Origin: PALSA-607 sp036501485
GTDB taxonomy: Bacteria > Actinomycetota > Actinomycetes > Acidothermales > Acidothermaceae
NCBI GenBank assembly: GCA_036501485.1
Contig: DASYAG010000122.1
Span: 1 to 64,000, forward strand
Reading direction: 5' to 3'
DNA length: 64,000 nt
The notes under the pieces are model-generated. The model was given only the letters and a program-made list of their open reading frames with translations. It ran no database searches and was not told the origin of the DNA. A program made the translations under genes and the position numbers. Within the stretch, counting starts at the first letter, position 1. Each line of letters opens with the position of its first letter. Shown piece after piece: positions 1 to 8,238 of this stretch.

Positions 1-1
1 G

Positions 2-346
2 GCCCTTGGTCCCTACAGCCAGGCGATCGTCGCGGGAGGGTTCGTCTTCTGCTCAGGCACGGTCGGCATCGACCCGCAGACCGGACAGGTAGCCGAGGGT
101 ATCGAGGCACAAACTGAACAGGCCCTGCGCAACATCGCCGCCATTCTCAACGCGGCTGGCGCGTCTATGGCTGACCTGGTGAAGACGACCATCTTCTACG
201 CCGACGTGGATGACTTCGCGAAGCTCAACGAGGTGTATTCGCGGCACATGCCTGACCCGCCGCCAGCGCGGTCGGCACCAGCGAACGTCAAACTGCCGCG
301 CGGCCTACTCGTCTCGATCGAAGCCATCGCGGTGCTGGCGACCTGA
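2..346 (+). CDS. RidA/YjgF family protein, 5'-truncated by window edge
   Basis: The last 114 residues of a RidA-family protein are present; the start codon lies before the window. The N-terminal GPYSQAI segment, the CSGTVGIDP strand and the TTIFYADVDDF and NVKLPRG segments are typical of this trimeric fold, which hydrolyses reactive enamine/imine intermediates released by PLP enzymes. The C-terminal 'VSIEAIAVL' is the usual end of the family, so only a short N-terminal piece is missing. Substrate specificity cannot be read from this fragment. The neighbours to the right are unrelated. Confidence 0.9.
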   Translation, partial: ALGPYSQAIVAGGFVFCSGTVGIDPQTGQVAEGIEAQTEQALRNIAAILNAAGASMADLVKTTIFYADVDDFAKLNEVYSRHMPDPPPARSAPANVKLPRGLLVSIEAIAVLAT

Positions 347-347
347 G

Positions 348-581
348 CGTCAGCTCAGCAACCTCGACCGAGAAGAGCTGTCACGTCTGGCTATCGGCTC
401 GGAGTTCGCGCGCAGCTGGGAGCTTTACCTGGCGTGGTCCTTGAACGGCCTCGCTGCTGTCGCCGCGACCAAACACGAGCTGGTGCGAGCGGCAACGATC
501 ATCGGCATCGCCTCGAGCACGATGGAGCGGGCGGGTGGTGAGTGGCCGCCCGATGAGCGGGAGCAATTCCAGTTGCCGTAG
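348..581 (+). pseudogene. Remnant of the C-terminal tail of an AfsR/LuxR-type ATPase regulator
   Basis: The frame from about 348 to the stop at 581 encodes 'YLAWSLNGLAAVAATKHEL' followed by 'RAATIIGIASSTMERAGGEW' and PPDERE. This is the pattern found at the C-terminal end of the TPR-like region of large actinobacterial NB-ARC/LuxR regulators (LAxVAAAxGxxERAARLLGAAExLRExxGxPLPPxER). No credible start codon or upstream domain exists, because the same frame to the left is only a shadow of the RidA gene. I read it as a decayed gene tail. The rest of the interval to 722 holds no gene, only a GATCA-N4-TGATC hairpin at 696-709 that could end the minus-strand transcript. Confidence 0.5.
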
Positions 582-722
582 CGGGCGCAGGGCGGGATCC
601 GTCCGGGCTTCAACTTCGCAGTCCTCGCAGCACGGGGTGCGAGCGCGCTGTCGACTTCCAGCGACAGTGCGCTAAAAGGGCCGACTGATTGCTCGGATCA
701 TCGCTGATCGCGACGTGCTCCT

Positions 723-1421
723 CTAGTACGCCCCGCGGGCTGTCGCGACGACTTTGGGCGTCTTCAACAGGATGTGCAGGTCGCGACGAAGCGTCCAGGT
801 GTCGACGTAGTACAGGTCAAGTAGCACGGCTTCGGCGCGCGGTAGTTCGGAGCGGCCACTGATTTGCCACAGGCCGGTGAGGCCAGGCTTCACAAAGAGA
901 CGTCGGTGATGCTCTGGTGCGTACTGGTCAACCTCGGCTTGGACATGTGGTCGCGGGCCGATCAGGCTCATCTCACCCTTGAGCACATTGATGAGTTGAG
1001 GCAACTCGTCTATGGAGGAGCGCCGCAGAAACCTGCCAACCGGCGTGATCCGCGGGTCCACGCGCATCTTGTAGAACGGACCGTAGCCGCCACCATGTTC
1101 GGTCATGAGTTGAGCGACGTGCTGATCCGAGCCACACCGCATCGATCGGAATTTCCAGACCCGAAACTGCCGGCCGCGCAAACCGATGCGCTCCTGCCGA
1201 TAGAGGACCGGGCCGGGCGACGTCACCTTGATGAAGAGTGCGGCGACGAGCAACACGGGGGAGAGAATCAGCAGGCCAGCAACGCTGCCGACCACGTCGA
1301 GCACCCGCTTTGCCGAGTGCTCCCAGCCTTTGCTCTTGCGCACACCGGACGTGATGCCGTGCACGCTCGGATCTTGCCTCCGACCGAATGTGCTAGTCGA
1401 AAGCAGTTCGTCTGTCGTCAT
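723..1421 (-). CDS. Undecaprenyl-phosphate sugar-1-phosphate transferase (exopolysaccharide priming)
   Basis: 232 aa from an ATG 8 nt after the preceding stop. It is a bacterial sugar transferase of the WcaJ/PglC catalytic-domain type that transfers a sugar-1-phosphate to undecaprenyl phosphate at the inner face of the membrane. One hydrophobic segment ('SVAGLLILSPVLLVAALFIK') is followed by the signature blocks RQERIGLRGRQFRVWKFRSM, RRSSIDELPQLINVLKGEMS, LIGPRPH and KPGLTGLWQISGRS. The long multi-spanning N-terminal region of WbaP-type enzymes is absent, so this is the short form. An in-frame ATG 21 codons upstream overlaps the previous gene and is less likely. It is the last gene of the minus-strand surface-polysaccharide operon. 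The donor sugar is unknown. Confidence 0.93.
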   Translation of the reverse strand: MTTDELLSTSTFGRRQDPSVHGITSGVRKSKGWEHSAKRVLDVVGSVAGLLILSPVLLVAALFIKVTSPGPVLYRQERIGLRGRQFRVWKFRSMRCGSDQHVAQLMTEHGGGYGPFYKMRVDPRITPVGRFLRRSSIDELPQLINVLKGEMSLIGPRPHVQAEVDQYAPEHHRRLFVKPGLTGLWQISGRSELPRAEAVLLDLYYVDTWTLRRDLHILLKTPKVVATARGAY

Positions 1422-1429
1422 CGCTTGGC

Positions 1430-2089
1430 TTAGGCGGTGGAAACGTCGTGTTGTTCGGCGGACGGCATACGCGACCGTTTCCACGCGAGCTCTGCAGCTA
1501 CCAGCGCCACGAGAACCACGAGGCCCAGTGCGACCAGCTCAATCTTTGAGAGCGGCAACGTATGTTTCGTCGATTTCGCAGCTGCAACACTCGTCGCCGA
1601 CAAGACCGAGACCGTAGCGACAACGCTCATGTGCGACTGCTCACCGACGGCTGTGATGGTCGCGTTTCCGGCCTGAGTGAGCGGAACTCGTGCTGAGAAT
1701 GCGCCAGCTGGTGTCGCGACCGCGTGGGCGATCGCAGCCGGCTGCACCACGCCGTGGTGCAGTGTGAATGCGACAGGCTGAGCTGTCGGTCCGCCGGACC
1801 CGAGTGCGTGGTTTGCCGGGCCGTAGGTCACCGAGATGTCGATGACTTCGCCGCCTTGGAACCCCTGTCCGCTGACCGTGACTGAGCCGCCTACCTTCAC
1901 CGTGCCTGATGTGACAGTCAGCAGCGGGCTCTGCGCGGGATAGCCGCCCGGGTCGACAGAAGCCGAGCTAACGGGCGCTGGTGACGTTGCTGCTGGGGCG
2001 CTCGCAGCTGCCATACCCGGAAGGGCGACAAGACCGAGCAAGGCCGCGGCCATGCTGCAGACCGTGCCGGCAATTCGACGTCGAAGCAT
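1430..2089 (-). CDS. Secreted, C-terminally membrane-anchored surface protein
   Basis: 219 aa with a signal peptide (MLRRRIAGTVCSMAAALLGL, cleavage near AAASA), an extracellular beta-rich region (about residues 50-165) and a C-terminal membrane helix ('IELVALGLVVLVALVAAELA') ending in the basic stop-transfer KRSRM. The 'LTVTSGTVKVGGSVTVSGQGF' segment looks like an IPT/Ig-like fold used in surface proteins. No catalytic motif is visible. It lies between the DUF4012 protein and the sugar transferase on the same strand, so a role in the envelope or in presenting the polysaccharide is inferred from context. Confidence 0.75.
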   Translation of the reverse strand: MLRRRIAGTVCSMAAALLGLVALPGMAAASAPAATSPAPVSSASVDPGGYPAQSPLLTVTSGTVKVGGSVTVSGQGFQGGEVIDISVTYGPANHALGSGGPTAQPVAFTLHHGVVQPAAIAHAVATPAGAFSARVPLTQAGNATITAVGEQSHMSVVATVSVLSATSVAAAKSTKHTLPLSKIELVALGLVVLVALVAAELAWKRSRMPSAEQHDVSTA

Positions 2090-2176
2090 TCGCGGCCTTC
2101 CGGTTTCCCCACACGGGTACAGCCGTTATCTTCGGCATCGCTGTGCTGGTCTTTACTGACTACGGCCCGTGGGACC

Positions 2177-4024
2177 TTAGTCGTTCGTACAAGAGATGTG
2201 TGGCAAATGGAGTAGTGCGGGTGCGGCCAACGGGGTCAACCGCACACGTGGGTCCACCCCGTGCGCACGAAGGTCGGCAGGCAGGTCCGCAGTTACGACT
2301 TCGACGTCGATCGTCTTCGTCTGACCGGGTGCGAGATTGACGAAGACAAGCCCCTCCGAACGGCCCGATTCGCTGCCAGCGCCGATCGGGCTGCGTGCAC
2401 CGTTCACCGTGGCCGACACGATTGAGCCGCCGACCGGTGCGGACACAACGACTTGCGTCCCTATCGTCCCCACGGGCACGCCGGCAGTTGGTTCGCCGGT
2501 CACGTACGCCGGTAGTCCCTTTGCATTTGCGGGGACTGTTGACGTGAGCGTGACGAGAACATGAAGTCCGATCTGGCCAGCAGGACAAGATGCGGCCGAC
2601 CCGATAGTCACGCTTTCGCGCAAGTAGTAGTCGAGTTTCGAGGCGTTTCCGTCGTTGAGAAACACGCCGATGGTTGGGTTCTCGGGTCGCTCGGTCGCCG
2701 GCATCGCGCCCTCGAGTTCGGTGCCCGCAAGCAACTTCTCTTCATCGGGGTGCCGACTCCACACGGTGAGCCGACCGGCACCGGCGGCGTCCGCCAAAGC
2801 TTTGACGGTTGCCCGCGCGTCACCCTGCCCAGCCGACAATGCAGTGAAGACTGCGTTAGCTGCCTGCGCGAAGAACACGTCCTGCAGCTGTGGATCCTGG
2901 ATGTTCTGATACACCTGCGACAACAGCAACGACACCGCGTTGCTTGCGGTCAGCGATTCGCCATTTGGTAGGTGCACCGGTCCGGTCGCCTTCAGTAGGT
3001 CAGCGAGTGCCACCGGGTCGGTGGAGATCACGCCGTCGACGTCGATTCCATACGCTTGCTTGAACATTTCGCTTGCAAGGGTCGCGTCGGTCGGGAACGA
3101 CGGTGCCATATCGACGTCCTGAAAGAAGGTGCCCGGTCGATTCGTGTAGAGCGCGGCGACATCGGATGGCACAGGCACTCCGGAAACACGGCTATTGATG
3201 TCGCCGGCGGATCCCTGCTTCACAATTTGCACGACGCCCGCGTCGATGCGAACGAGCGCCCACGAACCGGCGATGCCGCCAGTCGCACGGACCTCTGCGT
3301 TGTTCTGGAAAAGCAACGCGTACGTACGCGGCTCGGAGGCGCCGAGCATCGACGGCAAGAGTGTCACCGCGCGCGCCGCGGTCGACGTCGTGGTCGCGGC
3401 GCCAGCAAGATCTGATTGCAGTTGCACTACCGACTTGCGAACGACAGGCAAGAGGCCGGACGTCGAGATGGCGGCCACTTGCTCACGCACATTGTTGACG
3501 GCGGCAGCCGCGTCGACTACGGCCGGTGCTGCGTGCTGGATGGGCGAAAGGTCGATCCGACCGTCGTGCGGCGCGATTGCCTGCAGGTCAACCGCGGCCG
3601 AAGCGTCTACTAGCGACGGCAACGCGTGCTGAGCAAGGTCATCGACTGCCACCGCGACCGTCGTGATCGCCGTGACGTTGCTTCCAACGACGGGTATCCG
3701 ACGTGCGAGCCGCCAGATCGGCCCGGCGGTCTCGACGCGCGCCGAGTGCGATTCGCGCTGCAGGCTTGCGAGGCTGGCGCGCTCGGCCGTGACATTGCCG
3801 CTCTGGGCTTGGCTTTGCAGGGCCGCGACGTCATTAGCGGCGTGCAGCAGGTTCGCTTTCGCTCGCAGGCCGCTGTAGGCAATCCAGGCGACCGCGGCGA
3901 CGAGCAGCAGCACGAGAAGTAGCGCGAGACGCAAGAGCATTCGTCGCAAACGGTGGGAGCGAGGCGCGGCATGTCGTGGCCTGGCAGGGGTCGTCACCGG
4001 ACCCGCCGTCAGCTGCGCGGTCAT
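2177..4024 (-). CDS. DUF4012 domain membrane-anchored extracellular protein
   Basis: 615 aa. A basic N-terminus (RPRHAAPRSHRLRRMLLR) leads into one membrane helix (LALLLVLLLVAAVAWIAYSG), so nearly all the protein is outside. The body carries the DUF4012 pattern: 'YALLFQNNAEVRATGGIAGS', DVDMAPSFPTDATLASEMF, and 'VDGVISTDPVALADLLKATG'. The family recurs in actinobacterial exopolysaccharide clusters and its biochemical role is unknown to me. The chosen ATG overlaps the stop of the phosphatase gene (ATGA), which implies translational coupling. A longer reading from 4117 would run through the phosphatase gene and is rejected. Confidence 0.85.
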   Translation of the reverse strand: MTAQLTAGPVTTPARPRHAAPRSHRLRRMLLRLALLLVLLLVAAVAWIAYSGLRAKANLLHAANDVAALQSQAQSGNVTAERASLASLQRESHSARVETAGPIWRLARRIPVVGSNVTAITTVAVAVDDLAQHALPSLVDASAAVDLQAIAPHDGRIDLSPIQHAAPAVVDAAAAVNNVREQVAAISTSGLLPVVRKSVVQLQSDLAGAATTTSTAARAVTLLPSMLGASEPRTYALLFQNNAEVRATGGIAGSWALVRIDAGVVQIVKQGSAGDINSRVSGVPVPSDVAALYTNRPGTFFQDVDMAPSFPTDATLASEMFKQAYGIDVDGVISTDPVALADLLKATGPVHLPNGESLTASNAVSLLLSQVYQNIQDPQLQDVFFAQAANAVFTALSAGQGDARATVKALADAAGAGRLTVWSRHPDEEKLLAGTELEGAMPATERPENPTIGVFLNDGNASKLDYYLRESVTIGSAASCPAGQIGLHVLVTLTSTVPANAKGLPAYVTGEPTAGVPVGTIGTQVVVSAPVGGSIVSATVNGARSPIGAGSESGRSEGLVFVNLAPGQTKTIDVEVVTADLPADLRAHGVDPRVRLTPLAAPALLHLPHISCTND

Positions 4025-4659
4025 AGCGAGCGCGCGCCCGCGGACATCAGTGTGCGCGCATCGACGGGGCAGAGCGCAGTCAAGATTCCTGAGGTCGCCT
4101 CGACCAGGGTGTCCCATACCGATGCGTAGCGCGCATCGTTGCCACCCCAGGGATCGCGAACGTCTTCTGCGTTCAGGTCTCCCGGCATGCCGGCGCCGCG
4201 CACGCTCGCGGCGCTGGCGACGAACGACCGCAACCGCGCTAGCGGTTCGACCGGTGCATCGCCGTCAGCCGGCACGGTCGCCGCCAGTCTCGCGAGTTCG
4301 CGGAGCGTGAACGTGTAGTGCACCGCGCGCGGGTGAAGCTCGACGAGCGTGGCTCGATGCGCTCGGGTGGCCGCGATGACCAGTTCGGCGCCGGCCACCA
4401 TCTCCCGGGTGACCTGTCGTGGGGCGAATGTAGAGGTTTCGGCGCCGACCCTCTCGAGTCGCGACGCGAACGAAAGCGGGATCGGCTGCCCGATAGCGGC
4501 GCTCGTCCCGGCGCTGGCGATGGGAAGCGCGGACACTGCGGAAGGCCATCGGCTGTTCAAGCCCAAGCGTAAGAGCCACTCCACGACGGGGGAGCGGCAC
4601 AAGTTGCCGGTGCAGACCGCCAGGATCGTTCCCGATCGCACCCGGTCATCGCTAGTCAT
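4021..4659 (-). CDS. Low-molecular-weight protein-tyrosine phosphatase (Wzb/PtpA type)
   Basis: 212 aa, somewhat longer than the usual 150-180. The phosphatase loop C(X)5R is present as VCTGNLCRSP with Cys16 and Arg22 near the N-terminus. The later general-acid region reads 'EDVRDPWGG', supplying the conserved Asp-Pro. Such enzymes dephosphorylate tyrosine kinases that control polysaccharide polymerisation. No tyrosine kinase or chain-length regulator is in view, so the partner must be elsewhere. It is the first gene of the minus-strand operon and diverges from holA. Confidence 0.9.
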   Translation of the reverse strand: MTSDDRVRSGTILAVCTGNLCRSPVVEWLLRLGLNSRWPSAVSALPIASAGTSAAIGQPIPLSFASRLERVGAETSTFAPRQVTREMVAGAELVIAATRAHRATLVELHPRAVHYTFTLRELARLAATVPADGDAPVEPLARLRSFVASAASVRGAGMPGDLNAEDVRDPWGGNDARYASVWDTLVEATSGILTALCPVDARTLMSAGARSL

Positions 4660-4778
4660 CGCGTGATTCTCGGCGTTTCGCCCGCGACCCTTAGCCCAAG
4701 CTCGGCTCGGTAGTCCGTTGACCTGGGTTATTGCGTCGTCGCCGTGGATGGCCGTCCCGGGTGTCTCGCCTACGTGGC

Positions 4779-5765
4779 ATGCTGCCTTCCGTGCCTGCTG
4801 CTGACCGCCGTCCCAGCTCGGTCACCGTGGTTGTTGGCGACGAGGAGCTGCTCGTCGAACGCGCGGTCGCGGCTGTTATCGCCCTGGCCCGTGGCGCTGA
4901 CCCAGACACCGATGTGCGTGACCTCGCGGGCGCCGCACTCGAGACTGGCCAACTAGCCGAGCTGACCAGCCCGTCGCTGTTCGGCGAGCGGCGCGTTCTC
5001 GTTATCCGCGATGTCGAGCAACTGCCCAAAGAGGTCGTCGACGAAGTGATCGCCTCCTGTCGGGACGTCGCCGACGAGGTCGCGATTGTGTTGGCCCACA
5101 AGGGAGGCGCTCGCGGCAAGCCGTTGCTCGAGGCGGTCGTCGGGCTGGGAGCAAGGCGCGTCGACTGCGCGAAGCTCACCAGGCCAGGGGAGCGCGTCGA
5201 CTTCGTCCGCGCCGAGTTCAGGGCCGCGAATCGCGCCATTACCGACAACGGCGCGCGGGCCTTGATCGACGCGGTCGGCAACGACTTGCGCGAGATCGCG
5301 GCGGCCTGCGCCCAGCTGTGCACAGACACCGACGGTCAGGTCGACGGCGAACTCGTGGCTCGCTATTACCGCGGTCGCGCCGAGGCGTCGGGATTCGCGG
5401 TCTCCGACCGAGCACTCGAGGGCCGGCTCGGCGAGGCGTTGGAACAGCTGCGCTGGGCGTTGGCGGTCGGGGTCGCGCCGGTGTTGATCACCAGCGCGCT
5501 CGCTCAGGGCATCAGGGCGCTCGCCAAAGTCGCGAGCGCTCCGCGGGGTCTGCGCGGCGCCGACCTCGCTCGCGAATTAGAGATGCCGCCCTGGAAAGTC
5601 GATCGGGTGCGAGCTCAACTGCAGGGATGGACGCCCACGGGCGTGGCGACGGCGGTGACGGCGATCGCTCAGGCCGATGAGCAGGTCAAGGGTGGTGGCA
5701 CCGACGCCGGCTACGCGCTGGAGAAGGCAGTCCTGGCGATCGTGGCGGCTCGCGCAGCGGCATAG
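4779..5765 (+). CDS. holA: DNA polymerase III subunit delta
   Basis: 328 aa. Delta opens the beta clamp in the clamp loader. The N-terminal segment 'SVTVVVGDEELLVERAVAAV' and 'SLFGERRVLVIRDVEQLPKE' are the usual delta landmarks, with the C-terminal collar domain containing 'LEQLRWALAVGVAPVLITSA'. The ATG at 4779 gives a normal N-terminus; an ATG 16 codons upstream encodes an Arg-rich extension and is less likely. The gene is followed convergently by rpsT, the same pairing as in Mycobacterium. Confidence 0.93.
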   Translation: MLPSVPAADRRPSSVTVVVGDEELLVERAVAAVIALARGADPDTDVRDLAGAALETGQLAELTSPSLFGERRVLVIRDVEQLPKEVVDEVIASCRDVADEVAIVLAHKGGARGKPLLEAVVGLGARRVDCAKLTRPGERVDFVRAEFRAANRAITDNGARALIDAVGNDLREIAAACAQLCTDTDGQVDGELVARYYRGRAEASGFAVSDRALEGRLGEALEQLRWALAVGVAPVLITSALAQGIRALAKVASAPRGLRGADLARELEMPPWKVDRVRAQLQGWTPTGVATAVTAIAQADEQVKGGGTDAGYALEKAVLAIVAARAAA

Positions 5766-5815
5766 CGGGCCAAACGGCGGTCAAATCTCGCCGCGCAGCG
5801 CCGCGGCAAACGGCG

Positions 5816-6073
5816 TTAGGACGAAGCGGCTTGCTTGGCCAGCGCTGACTTGCGGTTGGCGGCCTGGTTGGCGTGGATGACGCCCTTGCTGGCGGCCTTG
5901 TCGAGCTGACGGGTGGCGGCGCGCAGCAACTCAGGCGCGTCGGGTGACCCGGCCGCTGCCGCTTCGCGGTAACGGCGGACATGGGTCTTGAGCGAGGACT
6001 TCACGGCCTTGTTGCGCAGCCGTGCCTTCTCGTTCGTGCCGATGCGCTTGATCTGGGACTTGATATTCGCCAC
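5816..6073 (-). CDS. rpsT: 30S ribosomal protein S20
   Basis: 85 aa starting at a GTG with the family N-terminus (M)ANIKSQIKRI. It is Lys/Arg/Ala-rich and helical, with 'NEKARLRNKAVKSSLKTHVR' and 'KGVIHANQAANRKSALAK', all diagnostic of S20, a primary 16S rRNA binder. A GAGG lies about 10 nt before the GTG. The reading can be extended upstream to 6232, but that extension is not conserved in the family and is rejected. It is convergent with holA and divergent from the fusion regulator. Confidence 0.96.
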   Translation of the reverse strand: MANIKSQIKRIGTNEKARLRNKAVKSSLKTHVRRYREAAAAGSPDAPELLRAATRQLDKAASKGVIHANQAANRKSALAKQAASS

Positions 6074-6289
6074 GCGGGAAGCCTCATCGAGTTGTTCGGG
6101 GTCTGGTTGTTCGGTGCAGCACAGCGCGCAACAGGGTTGCGAGTCGAGCGACCACTCAGAGTACCCAAACGGCAGGTTCGGCGTCCAACCAGGCTGGCCG
6201 AGACCGCTCCCGCGAGGCATGCTGGACTCCACCGGTACGGATCGACGGTCGAGACCCGGCTCCGTCTCCGTTCTGGGATCGGAGAGCTC

Positions 6290-8146
6290 ATGGTCGGCCT
6301 GGTACCAGCATCAGTGCGGCTGCCCGGCATGTTGGAAGGGCACGCGCCCGGCTCCGTCCCGGGCCCGCGCGCACCTGAGCGCGATCCCGCCAAGGCGACC
6401 GCCGCGGCCTTGATCGCGGTAGCCGAAGACCTCGCCGGCGAGTTCTCACTCCGCCCATTACTTGAACGCATCCTGTTGCGCTGCACCGAACTGCTCGGCT
6501 GCGACGCAGGCTCGATCTGCAGCGTCGACGAGGCGGCCGGCACCTATCGCAAGGAAGCTGACATCGGCGTCCGCTGCCAATCGGGCCAGGTGTTCCCGCT
6601 CACCGAAGGCATGACCGGCCTGGTCGTCGCCAACCGCGAGCCCATCTGGCTGGCCCGCTACGACGAGGTTCCCGGTGGCCATGTCGCGGCGGCCGACCGC
6701 GCGACGCTACGCGGAGTGATCGGCGTCCCGCTGTCGTGGCGAGGTTCGATCGTCGGCGCGTGCGTCGTATTCAGTCGTGACCCGTCGCGGGTTTTTGGAC
6801 CGGACGACGCGGAGTTGCTGCAGTTGTTCGCGACGCACGCCGCCGTCGCGTTGGCCAACGCCCGCATGTACGCAGCCGCCGAAGAACGCGCCAGGACGAT
6901 CGCCAGTGCATCGGAGCGCGACCGCTTGTTCCGCGAGCTCTACGACACGTTGAGCCAGGGCCTTGTCGGGGTGCTCAGCCAACTCGATGCGGCGGAGTCG
7001 AAGGACCTGCCGCTCGTGCGCGAGGCACGCAACGCCGCGTCAACTGCTCTGGTCGAGACCCGCCGCACGATGCTCGGGTTGTCGGCGTCGCCGCTGGAAA
7101 CGCACAGCATCGAGGACGTGCTGCGGGCCGAAGTCGACTGGGCCCAGCGCACCGGGCGGCTCGACGGCAGGTTCGTGCTCGCTGGGGTGCCGGTGCTGCT
7201 CGAGCGCGATGTGGCCGACGAGATCGTGCGAATCGCGCAAGAGGCACTCACCAACATCGTTCAGCACGCGCAGGCGAAGACGGTGCGTCTGGGCATCGCG
7301 TATGAGACGCACGGGGTATCGCTTCTCGTGCAGGACGACGGTCAAGGCTCGGCGTTCTCGACGGCCGCCGACGACGTGCCGTTCGGGTTGCGCGGGATAT
7401 CGGAGCGGGCGCTGGCCGTCGGCGGCCAACTCGAAGTCGACTCGCTGCCAGGGTGGGGCACCAGCGTTCGCGTTCGATTCCCGTACAGCCGGCCGGCGGC
7501 AGGGCCGAAGTTGCGCGGGCCGCGGGTCATCGTCGTCGCGGCGCAACCGCTGGTGCGCTCCGGCGTCGCGCGCCTTTTGTCGATGACCGAGCCCGGCATC
7601 GAGGTCGTCGGCGAGGTGGCGACGGCATCGGCGGCTCGCGCGATGCAGCACAGATTGCAGGCCGACGTCGTGATCGCCACCCTTCGCCTGGATCGCGACG
7701 ACGACGGCTTGGACGCCGTGGAGTTGACGCGTGAACTCATGGCGCAGCAGCCATCGGTCGGCGTCCTGGGCCTCTGCGAAACAGGTGACGACGTCGGTGT
7801 GACCGCGCTGCTGCGCGCCGGAGCGCGAGGATGCGTCGACGTGAATGCCGACGGTCCCACACTTGCGCAGGCAGTCATTGCGGCCGGCCGTGGACAAGCG
7901 GTGCTTACCGTCGCGGCGCTTCGGCATCTCTCCGACGGCCTCTCCGAGGGGGCGCCGTCGTCACTGACACCGCGTGAGCGGCAGGTCCGTTCGCTCGTCG
8001 AAGAGGGCCTCTCGGACAAGCTCATAGCGGAGCGGCTCGTCATCTCGGTCAAGACGGTTGAGAAGCACGTCGGCGCGCTGCTGCGCAAGACCGGCGCGCA
8101 CAGTCGCACCGAGGTTGCGGCCCGCGGGCGGGTACGGGCGCGCTAG
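6290..8146 (+). CDS. GAF / HATPase / degenerate REC / LuxR-HTH fusion regulator lacking phosphorelay residues
   Basis: 618 aa. An N-terminal GAF domain (about 35-195) is followed by a NarX/DevS-type HisKA_3-like helix (205-265), an HATPase domain (300-398), a receiver-like domain (412-530) and a LuxR/NarL HTH (558-610). ATP-binding motifs are kept: N-box 'EALTNIVQHAQ' (Asn322), 'QDDGQG' (Asp349) and 'FGLRGISERA'. The phosphoacceptor His of the usual RELHDT motif is Tyr218 (RELYDT). In the receiver the acidic pair is AA (417-418), the phospho-Asp position is Thr464 (DVVIATL) and the conserved Lys is Val518. So kinase and regulator are joined in one chain but phosphotransfer should be impossible. 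I infer an allosteric one-component regulator sensing through GAF and/or ATP. The start ATG at 6290 follows GGAGAG closely; other starts are possible. Confidence 0.88.
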   Translation: MVGLVPASVRLPGMLEGHAPGSVPGPRAPERDPAKATAAALIAVAEDLAGEFSLRPLLERILLRCTELLGCDAGSICSVDEAAGTYRKEADIGVRCQSGQVFPLTEGMTGLVVANREPIWLARYDEVPGGHVAAADRATLRGVIGVPLSWRGSIVGACVVFSRDPSRVFGPDDAELLQLFATHAAVALANARMYAAAEERARTIASASERDRLFRELYDTLSQGLVGVLSQLDAAESKDLPLVREARNAASTALVETRRTMLGLSASPLETHSIEDVLRAEVDWAQRTGRLDGRFVLAGVPVLLERDVADEIVRIAQEALTNIVQHAQAKTVRLGIAYETHGVSLLVQDDGQGSAFSTAADDVPFGLRGISERALAVGGQLEVDSLPGWGTSVRVRFPYSRPAAGPKLRGPRVIVVAAQPLVRSGVARLLSMTEPGIEVVGEVATASAARAMQHRLQADVVIATLRLDRDDDGLDAVELTRELMAQQPSVGVLGLCETGDDVGVTALLRAGARGCVDVNADGPTLAQAVIAAGRGQAVLTVAALRHLSDGLSEGAPSSLTPRERQVRSLVEEGLSDKLIAERLVISVKTVEKHVGALLRKTGAHSRTEVAARGRVRAR

Positions 8147-8165
8147 GTAGGGATTCCCCTACCTA
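8144..8165. promoter_or_regulatory. Perfect 9-bp inverted repeat (GTAGGG-N4-CCCTAC core), candidate LuxR/NreC-type operator
   Basis: Arms TAGGTAGGG (8144-8152) and CCCTACCTA (8157-8165) are perfect complements separated by ATTC, beginning on the stop codon of the fusion regulator. No T-tract follows, so it is not a typical terminator. The core matches, from memory, the palindrome reported for the NarL-family regulator NreC (TAGGG-N4-CCCTA). A weaker GGGA-N4-TCCC repeat lies at 8172-8183, its centre 23 bp downstream. A possible -10 element (TAGCCT, 8209-8214) would place the start of transcription near 8221 and the palindrome near -66, an activator-like position for the aldolase operon. Confidence 0.6.
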
Positions 8166-8238
8166 CAGACGGGGACAACTCCCGATGCTTGCGCCGGGTC
8201 ACGCGTCTTAGCCTGACGGTGTCCCCGAGGAGTCACGC

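Noticed and set aside
864..1433. 189-codon plus-strand frame opposite the sugar transferase
   Set aside because: Opposite to a gene with strong family motifs; no recognisable domain.
4022..4117. Longer start for the DUF4012 protein
   Set aside because: The extension reads through the phosphatase gene out of frame; ATG 4024 overlaps the phosphatase stop and is followed directly by the normal N-terminus.
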